Source: Microvirga soli
GTDB lineage: Bacteria > Pseudomonadota > Alphaproteobacteria > Rhizobiales > Beijerinckiaceae
Direction: 5' to 3'
NCBI RefSeq assembly: GCF_016734765.1
Contig: NZ_JAERQE010000047.1
Coordinates: 1 to 33,092 of the forward strand
Length of the DNA: 33,092 bases
The notes under the pieces are model-generated. The model saw nothing but the letters and a program-made list of their open reading frames with translations. It was not told where the DNA came from and did no database searches. The first letter of the stretch is position 1. Each line of letters starts with the position of its first letter. The position numbers and the translations under genes were made by a program. This document shows positions 8,108 through 15,505 of the stretch, piece by piece.

Positions 8108-9952
8108 TCAGGATGCCTTGGTCACCTGCTCGACCCCAGCCGAGGGATGCGTCTTCCCGACACGCCGCCGCGCTTGGAACACAGCCCGATCCGGGTCTTG
8201 CTTCGGGTTGCTCTTCTTGAGGAGTTCCCGGAACTCGTCGCGCCGTTCATGGATCGAGGCGATCACCAGCCCCATGGGAACCCCGATATCGCTCAGGACA
8301 GCCTCGCTCAGCTGAAGCGAGGCCTCGATGGTTTCCGGAACGGCATCATCCACCCCGAGTTCGTAAAGCTGGGTGGCGTGGCGAGCGTCGCGGGCGCGGG
8401 CCACGATGGTGATCTCGGTGCATTCCTGCCGCGCGGCGGATACGACCGCCTCGATGGAGCTGAGGGTGTCGAGGGTGATCACCAGTGCAACCGCCCTGTC
8501 GATGCCGCAGGCCCGGAGGAACTCCGGGTAGGAGCCGTCGCCGTAATAGACCGGCTTGCCCGCCTTGCGCTCCGCTGCCACACGGGCGGGATCGAGGTCG
8601 ATGGCAAGATAGGGGATCTTGTGGCGGTCGAGCATCTCGCCGACGAGTTGGCCCACCCGCCCGTAGCCGGCAATGATCACACGCCCGACCTCATCGGCCG
8701 GCGGAGCAACGGTGACGATGGCATCGAGCGGCCGGCGAACCTCCAGCCTCCGGCCCAGGCGCTGCCCCATGCGGGCCAGGAGCGGGATCGCCACCATCGT
8801 GAGAGTGGTCACGAGGAGGAGGTTCTGGCCGATGCCCCCCGGCACGAGGCCGGCAATCATCGCCGCACCCAGGATCACGAGGGCGAATTCGCCGCCAGGG
8901 CCAAGGAGGAGGCCGGTCTCGGCGGCCTCGCCCGTGTTGAGGCCGTAGGGACGCCCGAGCGCCACGATCGTCATGGTCTTGACGATGATGACCATGGCGG
9001 CGAGCGAGAGGATCAGCACGGGGGCTTCAAGGAAGCGGGACAGGTCGAGGCTCATGCCGACCGACACGAAGAAGACCCCGAGAAGCAGGCCTTTGAAAGG
9101 CTGGATTGTAACGTCGACGGCGCGGCGATACTCGGTTTCCGACAGGAGGATGCCGGCGATGAAGGCGCCCAGCGCCATCGACAGCCCGCTGACGGCAGCG
9201 ATCATGCTGGTCACCATCACGACGAGCAGGCAGGCGGCCATGAACAGCTCAGGACTCTTCGTGGCCGTGACGAGCTGAAAGAAGGGCCGCAGGATGAAGC
9301 GGCCGAGGCCGATGATCAGACCAAGGGCAAGGCCCGCCTGCAGGAGCAGGATCACGAAGGTTGACGGTGTCACGTCGGGCCTACCGGTGTCGAGCACCGC
9401 GATGGTGAACAGAACCGGGGCGACCAGAAGATCCTGGAACAGCAGCGCCGAGAAGCTCGCCCGCCCGGCAACCGTGTTGAGGCGCTTCTGCTCCGCCAGA
9501 ACGGGGATTACGATGGCCGTGGAAGACAAAGCCAGGGCGAGGCCGACGATGGTGGCCGCCGTAATAGTGTCAACGAGATTGAAGGCGAAGAAGGCAACGC
9601 CGAGAACCATGGTGCCCAGAGTCACCTGGAGGGTTCCGAACCCGAAGACCATCCGCCGCAAGGTGCGAAGCCGCTGCCAGGACAGTTCAATGCCGATGGT
9701 GAAGAGCAGGAAGACCACGCCGAATTCGGCGATCCGGGACGTGCCCTCGGGATTCGTGAAGGTCAGCCAGTTGACCCAGGGGTGTTGGTGGATGAGCCGC
9801 CCAAGCCCATACGGCCCGAGCAATGCGCCGGCCGCCAGGAACCCCAGCACCGGGCTGACCTTGAGCCGATGAAAGACGGGGACGACGACAGCGGCCGTTG
9901 CCAGGAAAAGAATCGGTTCCTGATAGGCATAGAGGTCTATCGCAGCGGCCAT
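8108..9952 (-). CDS. Kef-type monovalent cation:proton antiporter (CPA2) with RCK/TrkA-N domain
   Basis: This 614-residue inner-membrane transporter has about twelve hydrophobic segments in residues 1-400, starting ILFLATAAVVVPVFHRLKVS, and the CPA2 stretch VSPVLGFLAAGALLGPYGLG. A cytosolic Rossmann domain follows (about residues 418-540) with RVIIAGYGRVGQ (GxGxxG) and an acidic residue ending the next strand (YLAIDLDP). This is the KefB/KefC plan: potassium or sodium efflux coupled to proton entry and gated by nucleotide or glutathione adducts. Whether it is glutathione-gated cannot be told. GGAAGGA stands 5 bases before the ATG. The VWA gene starts 63 bp downstream on the same strand. Confidence 0.95.
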   Translation of the reverse strand: MAAAIDLYAYQEPILFLATAAVVVPVFHRLKVSPVLGFLAAGALLGPYGLGRLIHQHPWVNWLTFTNPEGTSRIAEFGVVFLLFTIGIELSWQRLRTLRRMVFGFGTLQVTLGTMVLGVAFFAFNLVDTITAATIVGLALALSSTAIVIPVLAEQKRLNTVAGRASFSALLFQDLLVAPVLFTIAVLDTGRPDVTPSTFVILLLQAGLALGLIIGLGRFILRPFFQLVTATKSPELFMAACLLVVMVTSMIAAVSGLSMALGAFIAGILLSETEYRRAVDVTIQPFKGLLLGVFFVSVGMSLDLSRFLEAPVLILSLAAMVIIVKTMTIVALGRPYGLNTGEAAETGLLLGPGGEFALVILGAAMIAGLVPGGIGQNLLLVTTLTMVAIPLLARMGQRLGRRLEVRRPLDAIVTVAPPADEVGRVIIAGYGRVGQLVGEMLDRHKIPYLAIDLDPARVAAERKAGKPVYYGDGSYPEFLRACGIDRAVALVITLDTLSSIEAVVSAARQECTEITIVARARDARHATQLYELGVDDAVPETIEASLQLSEAVLSDIGVPMGLVIASIHERRDEFRELLKKSNPKQDPDRAVFQARRRVGKTHPSAGVEQVTKAS

Positions 9953-10070
9953 TGGGTCCTTCCGGTTGAAAGTATTGTCGTTCTACCGGCGAGGGATGCG
10001 CAAGAGGTTAATGCCGCGTGAGGTTGGCCGCAGGCGCGACATGAACGCATGGTGCCATGGCTGCGCAGGC

Positions 10071-10168
10071 GTCATCCCGGACGCCGACAGGCGATCCGGG
10101 ATCGTTTTCAGGAGCAGGCGCTCTTATCGTCACGCGATCCCGGGTTCCGCTGCGCGGCCTGGGATGAC
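10071..10168. repeat. intergenic palindromic repeat
   Basis: About 98 bp bounded by GTCATCCCGG and CCTGGGATGAC, with inner arms GCGATCCGGGATCG and CGCGATCCCGGG around a central loop. It lies between two same-strand genes (the PLP enzyme and kef). It looks like the small dispersed palindromes common in intergenic regions of Rhizobiales genomes; a half copy may be present at 81-119. Confidence 0.75.
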
Positions 10169-10177
10169 GGGCTGAGG

Positions 10178-11464
10178 TTACCTCAGTGTCGACAGCGCCT
10201 GCGCCAGATCGGCCACCAGATCGTCCGGGTGCTCGATGCCGATGGACACGCGGATCGTGGCGTCGCTCACGCCGAGGCGGTCGCGGGTTGCCTTCGGTAC
10301 GCCGGAATGGGTGGTGGAGGCCGGGTGCGAGATCAGCGATTCGGTGCCGCCCAGGCTGACGGCGAGCTTGAAGACCTGGAGCGCGTTGAGCACCCGGAAG
10401 GCCTCGGCCTCGCCGCCCTTGACGTCAAAGGAGAAGGTGGAGCCGGGTGCGTCGCACTGCTCCTCGTAAACCTGACGGGCGCGGGAGCCCTCGGGCAGGT
10501 AGGCGAGGTGGTGGACCTTGGCCACGCTCGGGTGCTCGTGCAGGAACTGAGCCACGATCTCCCCGTTGCGGTTCGCGGCGTTCATGCGAAGCGCCAAGGT
10601 CTCCAGCGAGCGGCCGAGCATCCAGCAGGAATGGGGATCGAGCTGGGTGCCGATGGAGGAGCGCAGCAGGCGCACCGTCTTCATCAACTCCTTCGAGCCC
10701 AAGGCCGCGCCGGCGATCAGGTCCGAGTGGCCACCGACATATTTCGTCAGCGAATAAACCGAGATGTCGGCGCCGTTCTTCAGGGGCTTCTGGAAGACGG
10801 GCCCGAGCAGGGTGTTGTCGCACACGATCACCGGGCGGTGGCCCTGCGCTGCGCCGATCTCCTCCGCGACAGTGCGGATGAAGGCGATATCCACGAGGGT
10901 GTTCATGGGGTTGGAAGGGGTCTCGATCTTGATCACCGAGACGCGGCCCTTGGCCATGGCTTCCTTGGCGGCAGCCCGGATGCCGGCCTCGTCGACGCCG
11001 TCGCCGAAGCCCACGGCCCCGATGCCCATGTTGGCGAGCGTCTTGGCGATCAGGGTCTCGGTGCCTCCGTAAAGCGGTTGCGAGTGCAGGATCACGTCGC
11101 CGGGGCGGGCGAAGGCCAGGATCGTGGTGGCGATGGCCGACATGCCGGAGGAGAACAGGAGGCCGGCTTCCGCCTCCTCGTAGATCGCGAGCCTGTCCTC
11201 GACGATCTCGGAATTCGGGTGGTTGAAGCGGGAATAGACGAGGCCGGCGGCCTCTCCCTTAGGCGGCTCGCGGCGGCCCGCCACGTAGTCGAAGAACTCC
11301 TTGCCGTGCTCGGCGCTGTTGAACACGAAGGTGGAGGTCAGGAAGACCGGAGGCTTCACCGCGCCTTCCGACAGGGTCGGATCATAGCCGTAGCCCAGCA
11401 TCAGGGTTTCGGGCTTCAGCTTATGATTGCCGATGCGGTCCTTGTGATAGCGGTTAGATGCCAT
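10178..11464 (-). CDS. cystathionine gamma-synthase / methionine gamma-lyase family PLP enzyme
   Basis: A 428-residue cytosolic Cys/Met-metabolism PLP enzyme (fold type I). Signature residues are visible: YSRFNHPN (about 78-84) that contacts PLP phosphate across the dimer, SSGMSA (105-110), LYGGT (131-135), the pyridine-binding Asp216 in VCDNT and the Schiff-base Lys241 in YSLTKYVGGHSD. The C-terminal SLGGTESLISHPA matches the family substrate loop. It has an N-terminal extension of about 20 residues. Whether it makes cystathionine, sulfhydrylates homoserine esters or eliminates methanethiol cannot be fixed from sequence. A GGGAG lies about 10 bases before the ATG. It is divergent from the MoxR gene, so 11465-11565 holds both promoters. 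Confidence 0.93.
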   Translation of the reverse strand: MASNRYHKDRIGNHKLKPETLMLGYGYDPTLSEGAVKPPVFLTSTFVFNSAEHGKEFFDYVAGRREPPKGEAAGLVYSRFNHPNSEIVEDRLAIYEEAEAGLLFSSGMSAIATTILAFARPGDVILHSQPLYGGTETLIAKTLANMGIGAVGFGDGVDEAGIRAAAKEAMAKGRVSVIKIETPSNPMNTLVDIAFIRTVAEEIGAAQGHRPVIVCDNTLLGPVFQKPLKNGADISVYSLTKYVGGHSDLIAGAALGSKELMKTVRLLRSSIGTQLDPHSCWMLGRSLETLALRMNAANRNGEIVAQFLHEHPSVAKVHHLAYLPEGSRARQVYEEQCDAPGSTFSFDVKGGEAEAFRVLNALQVFKLAVSLGGTESLISHPASTTHSGVPKATRDRLGVSDATIRVSIGIEHPDDLVADLAQALSTLR

Positions 11465-11565
11465 AGGTCATGTCTCCCATTTGTTTGTCATGGGCTTAGC
11501 CTATGAATGCGATTGCCGAAAGGCTGGGGCAGGACTTAGGGTCTGACAAAGCAAGGAAGAGTGGA

Positions 11566-12414
11566 ATGGCGCGTTTTGCCGGAACCGAATCGTATGTGGC
11601 CACCGAGGACCTGACGGTTGCCGTGAATGCCGCCATCACCCTGGAGCGTCCGCTCCTGGTCAAGGGGGAGCCCGGCACGGGCAAGTCGGTTCTGGCGGAG
11701 GAGATCGCCCGGAGCCTGAACGCCCCGCTGATCACCTGGCACATCAAGTCCACGACCAAGGCCCAGCAGGGTCTCTACGAATACGATGCCGTCTCCCGCC
11801 TGCGGGACAGCCAGCTTGGCGATCCACGCGTCTCGGACATCCGCAACTACATCAAGCGCGGCAAGCTGTGGGAGGCCTTTGCCTCGGATGAGCGGCCGGT
11901 GCTGCTGATCGACGAGATCGACAAGGCCGATATCGAGTTCCCGAACGATCTCCTGCTCGAACTCGATCGCATGGAGTTCTTCGTCTACGAGACCGGCGAG
12001 ACGGTGAGGGCCGCCCGGCGCCCCATCGTGATCATCACGTCCAACAACGAGAAGGAACTGCCGGACGCGTTCCTGCGCCGCTGCTTCTTCCACTACATCA
12101 AGTTCCCGGATGCGGAGACCATGGCCCGGATCGTCGAGGTGCATTACCCGGGCATCAAGCACCGGATGGTCGAGGAGGCGCTCAAGATCTTCTTCGATGT
12201 GCGCGAAGTGCCGGGCTTAAGGAAAAAGCCCTCCACGTCGGAACTGCTCGATTGGCTCAAGCTCCTGCTCTCCGAAGACATTGGACCCGAGCAGCTTCGC
12301 GAACGCGACACGCGCAAGCTCATTCCGCCGCTTCACGGGGCACTTTTGAAGAACGAGCAGGATGTGAGCCTGTTCGAAAAGCTGGCCTTCATCGCCAGAC
12401 GGGAAGGACGCTGA
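11566..12414 (+). CDS. MoxR-type AAA+ ATPase
   Basis: A 282-residue AAA+ ATPase with Walker A GEPGTGKS (residues 34-41), Walker B VLLIDEID (about 112-119), sensor-1 region IITSNNEKELPDAFLRRCFF with the arginine finger, and a C-terminal lid helix bundle. MoxR ATPases pair with VWA proteins to load cofactors or assemble complexes; the likely partner is the CoxE-like protein at 6869-8044. The ATG at 11566 is chosen because AAGGAAG precedes it by about 6 bases and because family proteins begin near FxGTxSYVATEDL; an upstream ATG at 11503 would add 21 poorly conserved residues. Its stop overlaps the sixA start (TGATG), implying translational coupling. Confidence 0.95.
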   Translation: MARFAGTESYVATEDLTVAVNAAITLERPLLVKGEPGTGKSVLAEEIARSLNAPLITWHIKSTTKAQQGLYEYDAVSRLRDSQLGDPRVSDIRNYIKRGKLWEAFASDERPVLLIDEIDKADIEFPNDLLLELDRMEFFVYETGETVRAARRPIVIITSNNEKELPDAFLRRCFFHYIKFPDAETMARIVEVHYPGIKHRMVEEALKIFFDVREVPGLRKKPSTSELLDWLKLLLSEDIGPEQLRERDTRKLIPPLHGALLKNEQDVSLFEKLAFIARREGR

Positions 12415-12938
12415 TGCTCCGCCTTCTGCTCCTCCGCCATGCCAAGTCTGGTTGGCCGCCCGGAATCCTCGATGTCGACCGTCCGCTTGCAAAGCGGGGT
12501 CAGGAAGCAGCCCTGGTCATAGGCGACTACCTGAAGAGGGAACGGCTCGCGCCCGATCTCGCCATCGTGTCACCAGCGCGGCGGACGCAGGAGACCTGGG
12601 AGCGGGTCCAGCCCATCCTCGGCGAGATCGAGATGCGCCCCGACGGGCGGATCTACGAGGCACCCGTCGGACGGCTGCTGGAAATCGTGCGCGAGGTTGA
12701 GCCGAAGATCGGCACCCTCCTGCTCGTCGGCCACAATCCCGGCTTTGAAGAGCTCGCCAAGTTGCTTATCGGCGAGGGCGACATGGACAGCATCCTGCGG
12801 CTCGGCCAGAAGTATCCGTCCGCTGGTCTTGCTGTCATCGATTTCGAGCTGGAGAGCTGGGGTGACGTGGCTAAGAAAACCGGTCGGCTCGAGCGGTTCG
12901 TGACACCGAAGTTCTTAGGCAGCGGCGAGGACGATTAG
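12414..12938 (+). CDS. sixA: SixA-type phosphohistidine phosphatase
   Basis: A 174-residue histidine phosphatase. The catalytic LRHAKSGW motif (H9) stands at the N-terminus, with SPARRT (R56) and the second catalytic His in VGHNPG (H107). The short length without insertions matches SixA, which removes phosphate from phosphohistidine in phosphorelay or PTS proteins. Translation is coupled to the upstream MoxR gene by a one-base TGATG overlap. Its target is unknown. The TAG stop overlaps the stop of the convergent acetyltransferase gene. Confidence 0.9.
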   Translation: MLRLLLLRHAKSGWPPGILDVDRPLAKRGQEAALVIGDYLKRERLAPDLAIVSPARRTQETWERVQPILGEIEMRPDGRIYEAPVGRLLEIVREVEPKIGTLLLVGHNPGFEELAKLLIGEGDMDSILRLGQKYPSAGLAVIDFELESWGDVAKKTGRLERFVTPKFLGSGEDD

Positions 12939-13456
12939 GCGTCTCCGGGCCGAGGCAGGTCGAGGCAGAGCAGTTCCTCGTCGTAGAACATGTCGCCGAC
13001 CCGAAGGGCCTTGTGCTGGACTCCATAGGGCTTGAAGCCGAGCCCGTGATAGGTGCGCCGGGCCTCATCGTTCGCAAGGCGGACCGTCGCCTCCAGCATG
13101 ATCACATGATGCGAAGCGTGGTCGATCACGCTCTGAACCAGCCTTTTGCCCACTTGGTGCCCGCGCCATTCTGCCTTCACGTAGACGCCCCATAGCACGC
13201 CCTTGTGGCGCGCTTTTACCCGGTCGTAGACGGCAAAGCCCGCCATGCCGATGAGGCCATGATCGGCGAAGGCCCCGAAGACCACGTTCGGGCTTGCGGA
13301 CAGGCGCGCCCGGATCGTCTCCAGCGGCAGCGCTGCATCCTCCTCGTAGCTCGCGCCGAAGGCTTCCGGCGCAACGGTGAGCGCCTCTAACCTCAAGTCG
13401 CGAAACCTTTCAGCGTCTGATGGCTCAAGAATGCGGATCGGGATGCATGAGGTCAT
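12935..13456 (-). CDS. GNAT family N-acetyltransferase
   Basis: A 173-residue GNAT enzyme using acetyl-CoA. The core is visible: IRILEPSDAERFRDLRLEAL (beta1-alpha1), the beta4 strand VLWGVYVKAEW, the acetyl-CoA pyrophosphate loop RGHQVGKRL (motif A, about residues 96-104) and the C-terminal NDEARRTYHGLGFKPYG (motif B). The substrate is unknown. The ATG at 13456 fits the family N-terminus, although its ribosome site is weak; a TTG at 13513 would add 19 residues. It converges on sixA with 4 bp of overlap including both stop codons, leaving no room for a terminator between them. Confidence 0.9.
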   Translation of the reverse strand: MTSCIPIRILEPSDAERFRDLRLEALTVAPEAFGASYEEDAALPLETIRARLSASPNVVFGAFADHGLIGMAGFAVYDRVKARHKGVLWGVYVKAEWRGHQVGKRLVQSVIDHASHHVIMLEATVRLANDEARRTYHGLGFKPYGVQHKALRVGDMFYDEELLCLDLPRPGDA

Positions 13457-13607
13457 GGATGCCTGCCGGAGGTGAAGGTCGCTATTCGTGGAATGCACGC
13501 CTCTGGCGGTCAAGAGAGCGGATTGAGGATGAACCTATCCGTCCCACCATCGTTTGGCCTGAAACCCTCCTGATTGTATTCGCCCAAAGCGGGGGCTGTT
13601 CCTCATC

Positions 13608-14642
13608 ATGGTGCCTCAGACCTTTTATGCGCTCGTCCTCGCGGCTCGCGCGCTTCTGCCCGGCGACACACATTCCGGCGGCGACGCCTTGCGGCCTGAG
13701 CCGCAGGCTCCAGTGGCGCGGTATGAGCCCGAAAGCCGCGAGGTCACCAACTGGCGCTCCGAGGCCATGGATGCCCTTGAGCCGAAGCCGGTTGTGGCCA
13801 TGGCTGCCGTCTTTCGGGCGGAGCGCCCCTTCGTCACTCGCTGCGTCAAGCTCAACAATTACTGGTGCATCAAGAGCGCCCGCTGGAACGGGGAACTCGC
13901 CACCGACGCCGAGGGCCATGTGGGCTTCGCCACGGCCGATCACAGCGCCGATGCCGCGGCCAATCTGCTGCGGCGCTATTACCTGGAGTACAACCGCAAA
14001 TCCGCCCTCGACATCGTGCGCCGCTGGGCCCCGGCGGAATGCAACGTGGCAACCGGCATCGGCGGCATGGCGATGCTGGCCGTCAGAGGGATCGGCGGCA
14101 CGGTCCGGGCGCAGTACCTCGCCTCGCGCAGAAAGAAGGGCGGGGCGGTGCGCTATACGGCAAAGGCAGGTCCGGGCGGCAAGCCGGGCCGGGTCTCCCT
14201 GGTGATCCCCATGACTTCGAAGACACCGCAATACCGGGTGCCGAGCATCGCGGCCGGCATGGGCGAGAAGCCGAAGCCTACCAAGCCGGAGCCTCTGGTG
14301 GCCACCCGCCGCAAGCCGGTAAGGGAGCCGGCAACCGCAACGGCGGCGCCGAAGCCTGGCCCGAAGGTCCAAGTGGCCGCAGCCTGCCCCTCAGAGGAGC
14401 AGCGCCATCGCAACTATGCGGGTCGGATGGTTGATGGATTGGGGCTTGGTCCGGCCGACGACCTGAAGCTGTTTGCCGAGGACGGTACACCCCAGCCCAA
14501 CCTCGCCCATGTCATGCTCGCCATGTCGGCTTTTGAGCTGGGGGCTTTGCGGGCAAGCCCAGAGATGGTGGAAGATGCCCTCCGTCGGATGATCGACCGG
14601 ATCGCCGTGGCAAGGAACGCCGAGGCTTCCAGGTTGCCTTGA
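13608..14642 (+). CDS. unrecognised protein with a possible lysozyme-like/phage P5-like domain
   Basis: I do not recognise this 344-residue protein with confidence. Residues about 75-145 contain CVKLNNYWCIKSARWNGELA, then GHVGFATADHSADAAANLLR and RYYLEYNRKSALDIVRRWAP. This order (an IKS..W.G stretch, a residue-conserved loop, then an alternating Leu/Tyr helix and a xxRWAP end) resembles the virion-associated P5-like structural domain of phages that often begins peptidoglycan-active proteins. That is a weak, memory-based match. The middle is a Lys/Pro/Ala linker (about 220-265); the C-terminus is helical. A hydrophobic start (YALVLAARALLP) is too charged for a clear signal peptide. The ATG at 13608 is the first one; a GGGGG stands about 12 bases upstream. 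Confidence 0.7.
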   Translation: MVPQTFYALVLAARALLPGDTHSGGDALRPEPQAPVARYEPESREVTNWRSEAMDALEPKPVVAMAAVFRAERPFVTRCVKLNNYWCIKSARWNGELATDAEGHVGFATADHSADAAANLLRRYYLEYNRKSALDIVRRWAPAECNVATGIGGMAMLAVRGIGGTVRAQYLASRRKKGGAVRYTAKAGPGGKPGRVSLVIPMTSKTPQYRVPSIAAGMGEKPKPTKPEPLVATRRKPVREPATATAAPKPGPKVQVAAACPSEEQRHRNYAGRMVDGLGLGPADDLKLFAEDGTPQPNLAHVMLAMSAFELGALRASPEMVEDALRRMIDRIAVARNAEASRLP

Positions 14643-14800
14643 GACCTTTAAACCCCGCCACAACCAGAGCAGGCTTCCTCAAGGCAGGGGCGCTTCTCTC
14701 TGAAATGATATATGCTAGTGATATCGCGTGGCTGTTCGGTGCTCGCTGACCGATGGCCGCATAGAATTGAGACATCCTACCCGCACCGGAGAGCAAAGGC

Positions 14801-15223
14801 GTGAACAAGGCTTCCGTGCAGCAACTGAACGATCCAGATAGAGCACTCGGGCTCGCTGCAGCCTATGTGGCTGCGCATCCCCCGTTCGGATCCTTTCGTG
14901 CAGACAAGCTCGTGGGCTCTATCGTTGGGCAGATTCAGCGTCGCCATTACGCCTTCGCTGTGCGGGACAAGGCGGTTGTCGGGTATATAGGCTGGGCCTT
15001 GTGCACCCCTGACGTTGCCGAGGCGTGGATCGGGGGAGGGCAGGCGCCCAGACCGGAACAATACAACCAGGGCGATGTCGTCGTTCAGATCATCTTCATT
15101 GCTGAGGATCCTGCTGCCCTGCGCCAGCTCGTCGCACATATGAGGAGCCTCTACAAAGGGAAGGAATACATCGGGAATCGTGTTATGCGCGAGAATAACT
15201 TTATTAAAAGGGGAAGATTATAG
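14801..15223 (+). CDS. RTX toxin-activating lysine acyltransferase (HlyC-like)
   Basis: A 140-residue protein of the HlyC/CyaC family, which transfers fatty acyl groups from acyl carrier protein to internal lysines of RTX proteins before secretion. The HlyC pattern can be followed: His26 in AAHPPFGSF stands where catalytic H23 lies; RRHYAFAVRDKAVVGYIGWA matches the QYALLTRDNYPVAYCSWA region; and Asp92 in QGDVVVQIIFIAED stands where catalytic D92 of SGDRKWFIDWIAP lies. It is shorter than HlyC (170 residues). GTG start with GGAGAG about 8 bases upstream. The next gene on the strand is a predicted RTX-tailed protein, which makes it the obvious candidate substrate. The 158 bp before the gene carry no ORF. 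Confidence 0.88.
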   Translation: MNKASVQQLNDPDRALGLAAAYVAAHPPFGSFRADKLVGSIVGQIQRRHYAFAVRDKAVVGYIGWALCTPDVAEAWIGGGQAPRPEQYNQGDVVVQIIFIAEDPAALRQLVAHMRSLYKGKEYIGNRVMRENNFIKRGRL

Positions 15224-15403
15224 ATGAGCGCAATCATGTTAAAATAAAATAATATTAGTTATTTAGAATTTATATTGGTTTGTTACTTTAAATTTTTAGA
15301 TATTTATTATAATTATAAAGAAAAAAAATATATTAATAGTTTATCACTCAAAATGTTATCGTTTATTAATTCATTTATATTTAATACTAGGCATTATCTT
15401 CAA

Positions 15404-15465
15404 CTTGCTTTTATTATATTATATCATATAAAAAGTAGGCTCGTTATGCTCTTGTAAAAAGCAAG
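15404..15465. repeat. 9-bp perfect inverted repeat around the promoter candidate
   Basis: CTTGCTTTT at 15404-15412 is repeated inverted as AAAAGCAAG at 15457-15465, 44 bp apart. It brackets the candidate -10 region of the RTX-tailed gene, so it could be an operator or a weak hairpin. In AT-rich DNA, short inverted repeats arise by chance. Confidence 0.45.
15405..15432 (+). promoter_or_regulatory. candidate sigma-70 promoter for the RTX-tailed gene
   Basis: TTGCTT (15405-15410) and TATAAA (15427-15432) are separated by 16 bp, 73 bp before the ATG. In such AT-rich DNA similar pairs are easy to find, so this is only a candidate. Confidence 0.3.
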
Positions 15466-15505
15466 CGAACCTATCTGTATCGATTTAGGGGCAGGGTTGA
15501 CGTTG

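Larger units (their letters stand above)
15224..15505. other. extremely AT-rich intergenic spacer
   Basis: About 280 bp, mostly A and T by eye, in an otherwise GC-rich window. It is rich in TTAA, TATT and A/T runs and contains no convincing ORF. Such tracts in alphaproteobacteria are typical of horizontally acquired DNA and of targets for xenogeneic silencers (MucR/Ros or H-NS-like); that role here is inference. It contains a promoter candidate and an inverted repeat described separately. Confidence 0.9.

Noticed and set aside
6893..9364. 823-codon plus-strand frame across the VWA and kef genes
   Set aside because: Antisense to two clear protein families and composed of Asp/Glu/His/Leu-rich shadow sequence.
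12252..12413. 54-codon upstream extension of sixA
   Set aside because: It overlaps the end of the MoxR gene in another frame; the catalytic RHA motif must lie at the very N-terminus, so the ATG at 12414 is the start.
15275..15457. 60-codon frame in the AT-rich spacer
   Set aside because: Its Lys/Tyr/Ile/Asn-rich translation simply reflects AT richness; there is no ribosome site or family resemblance.
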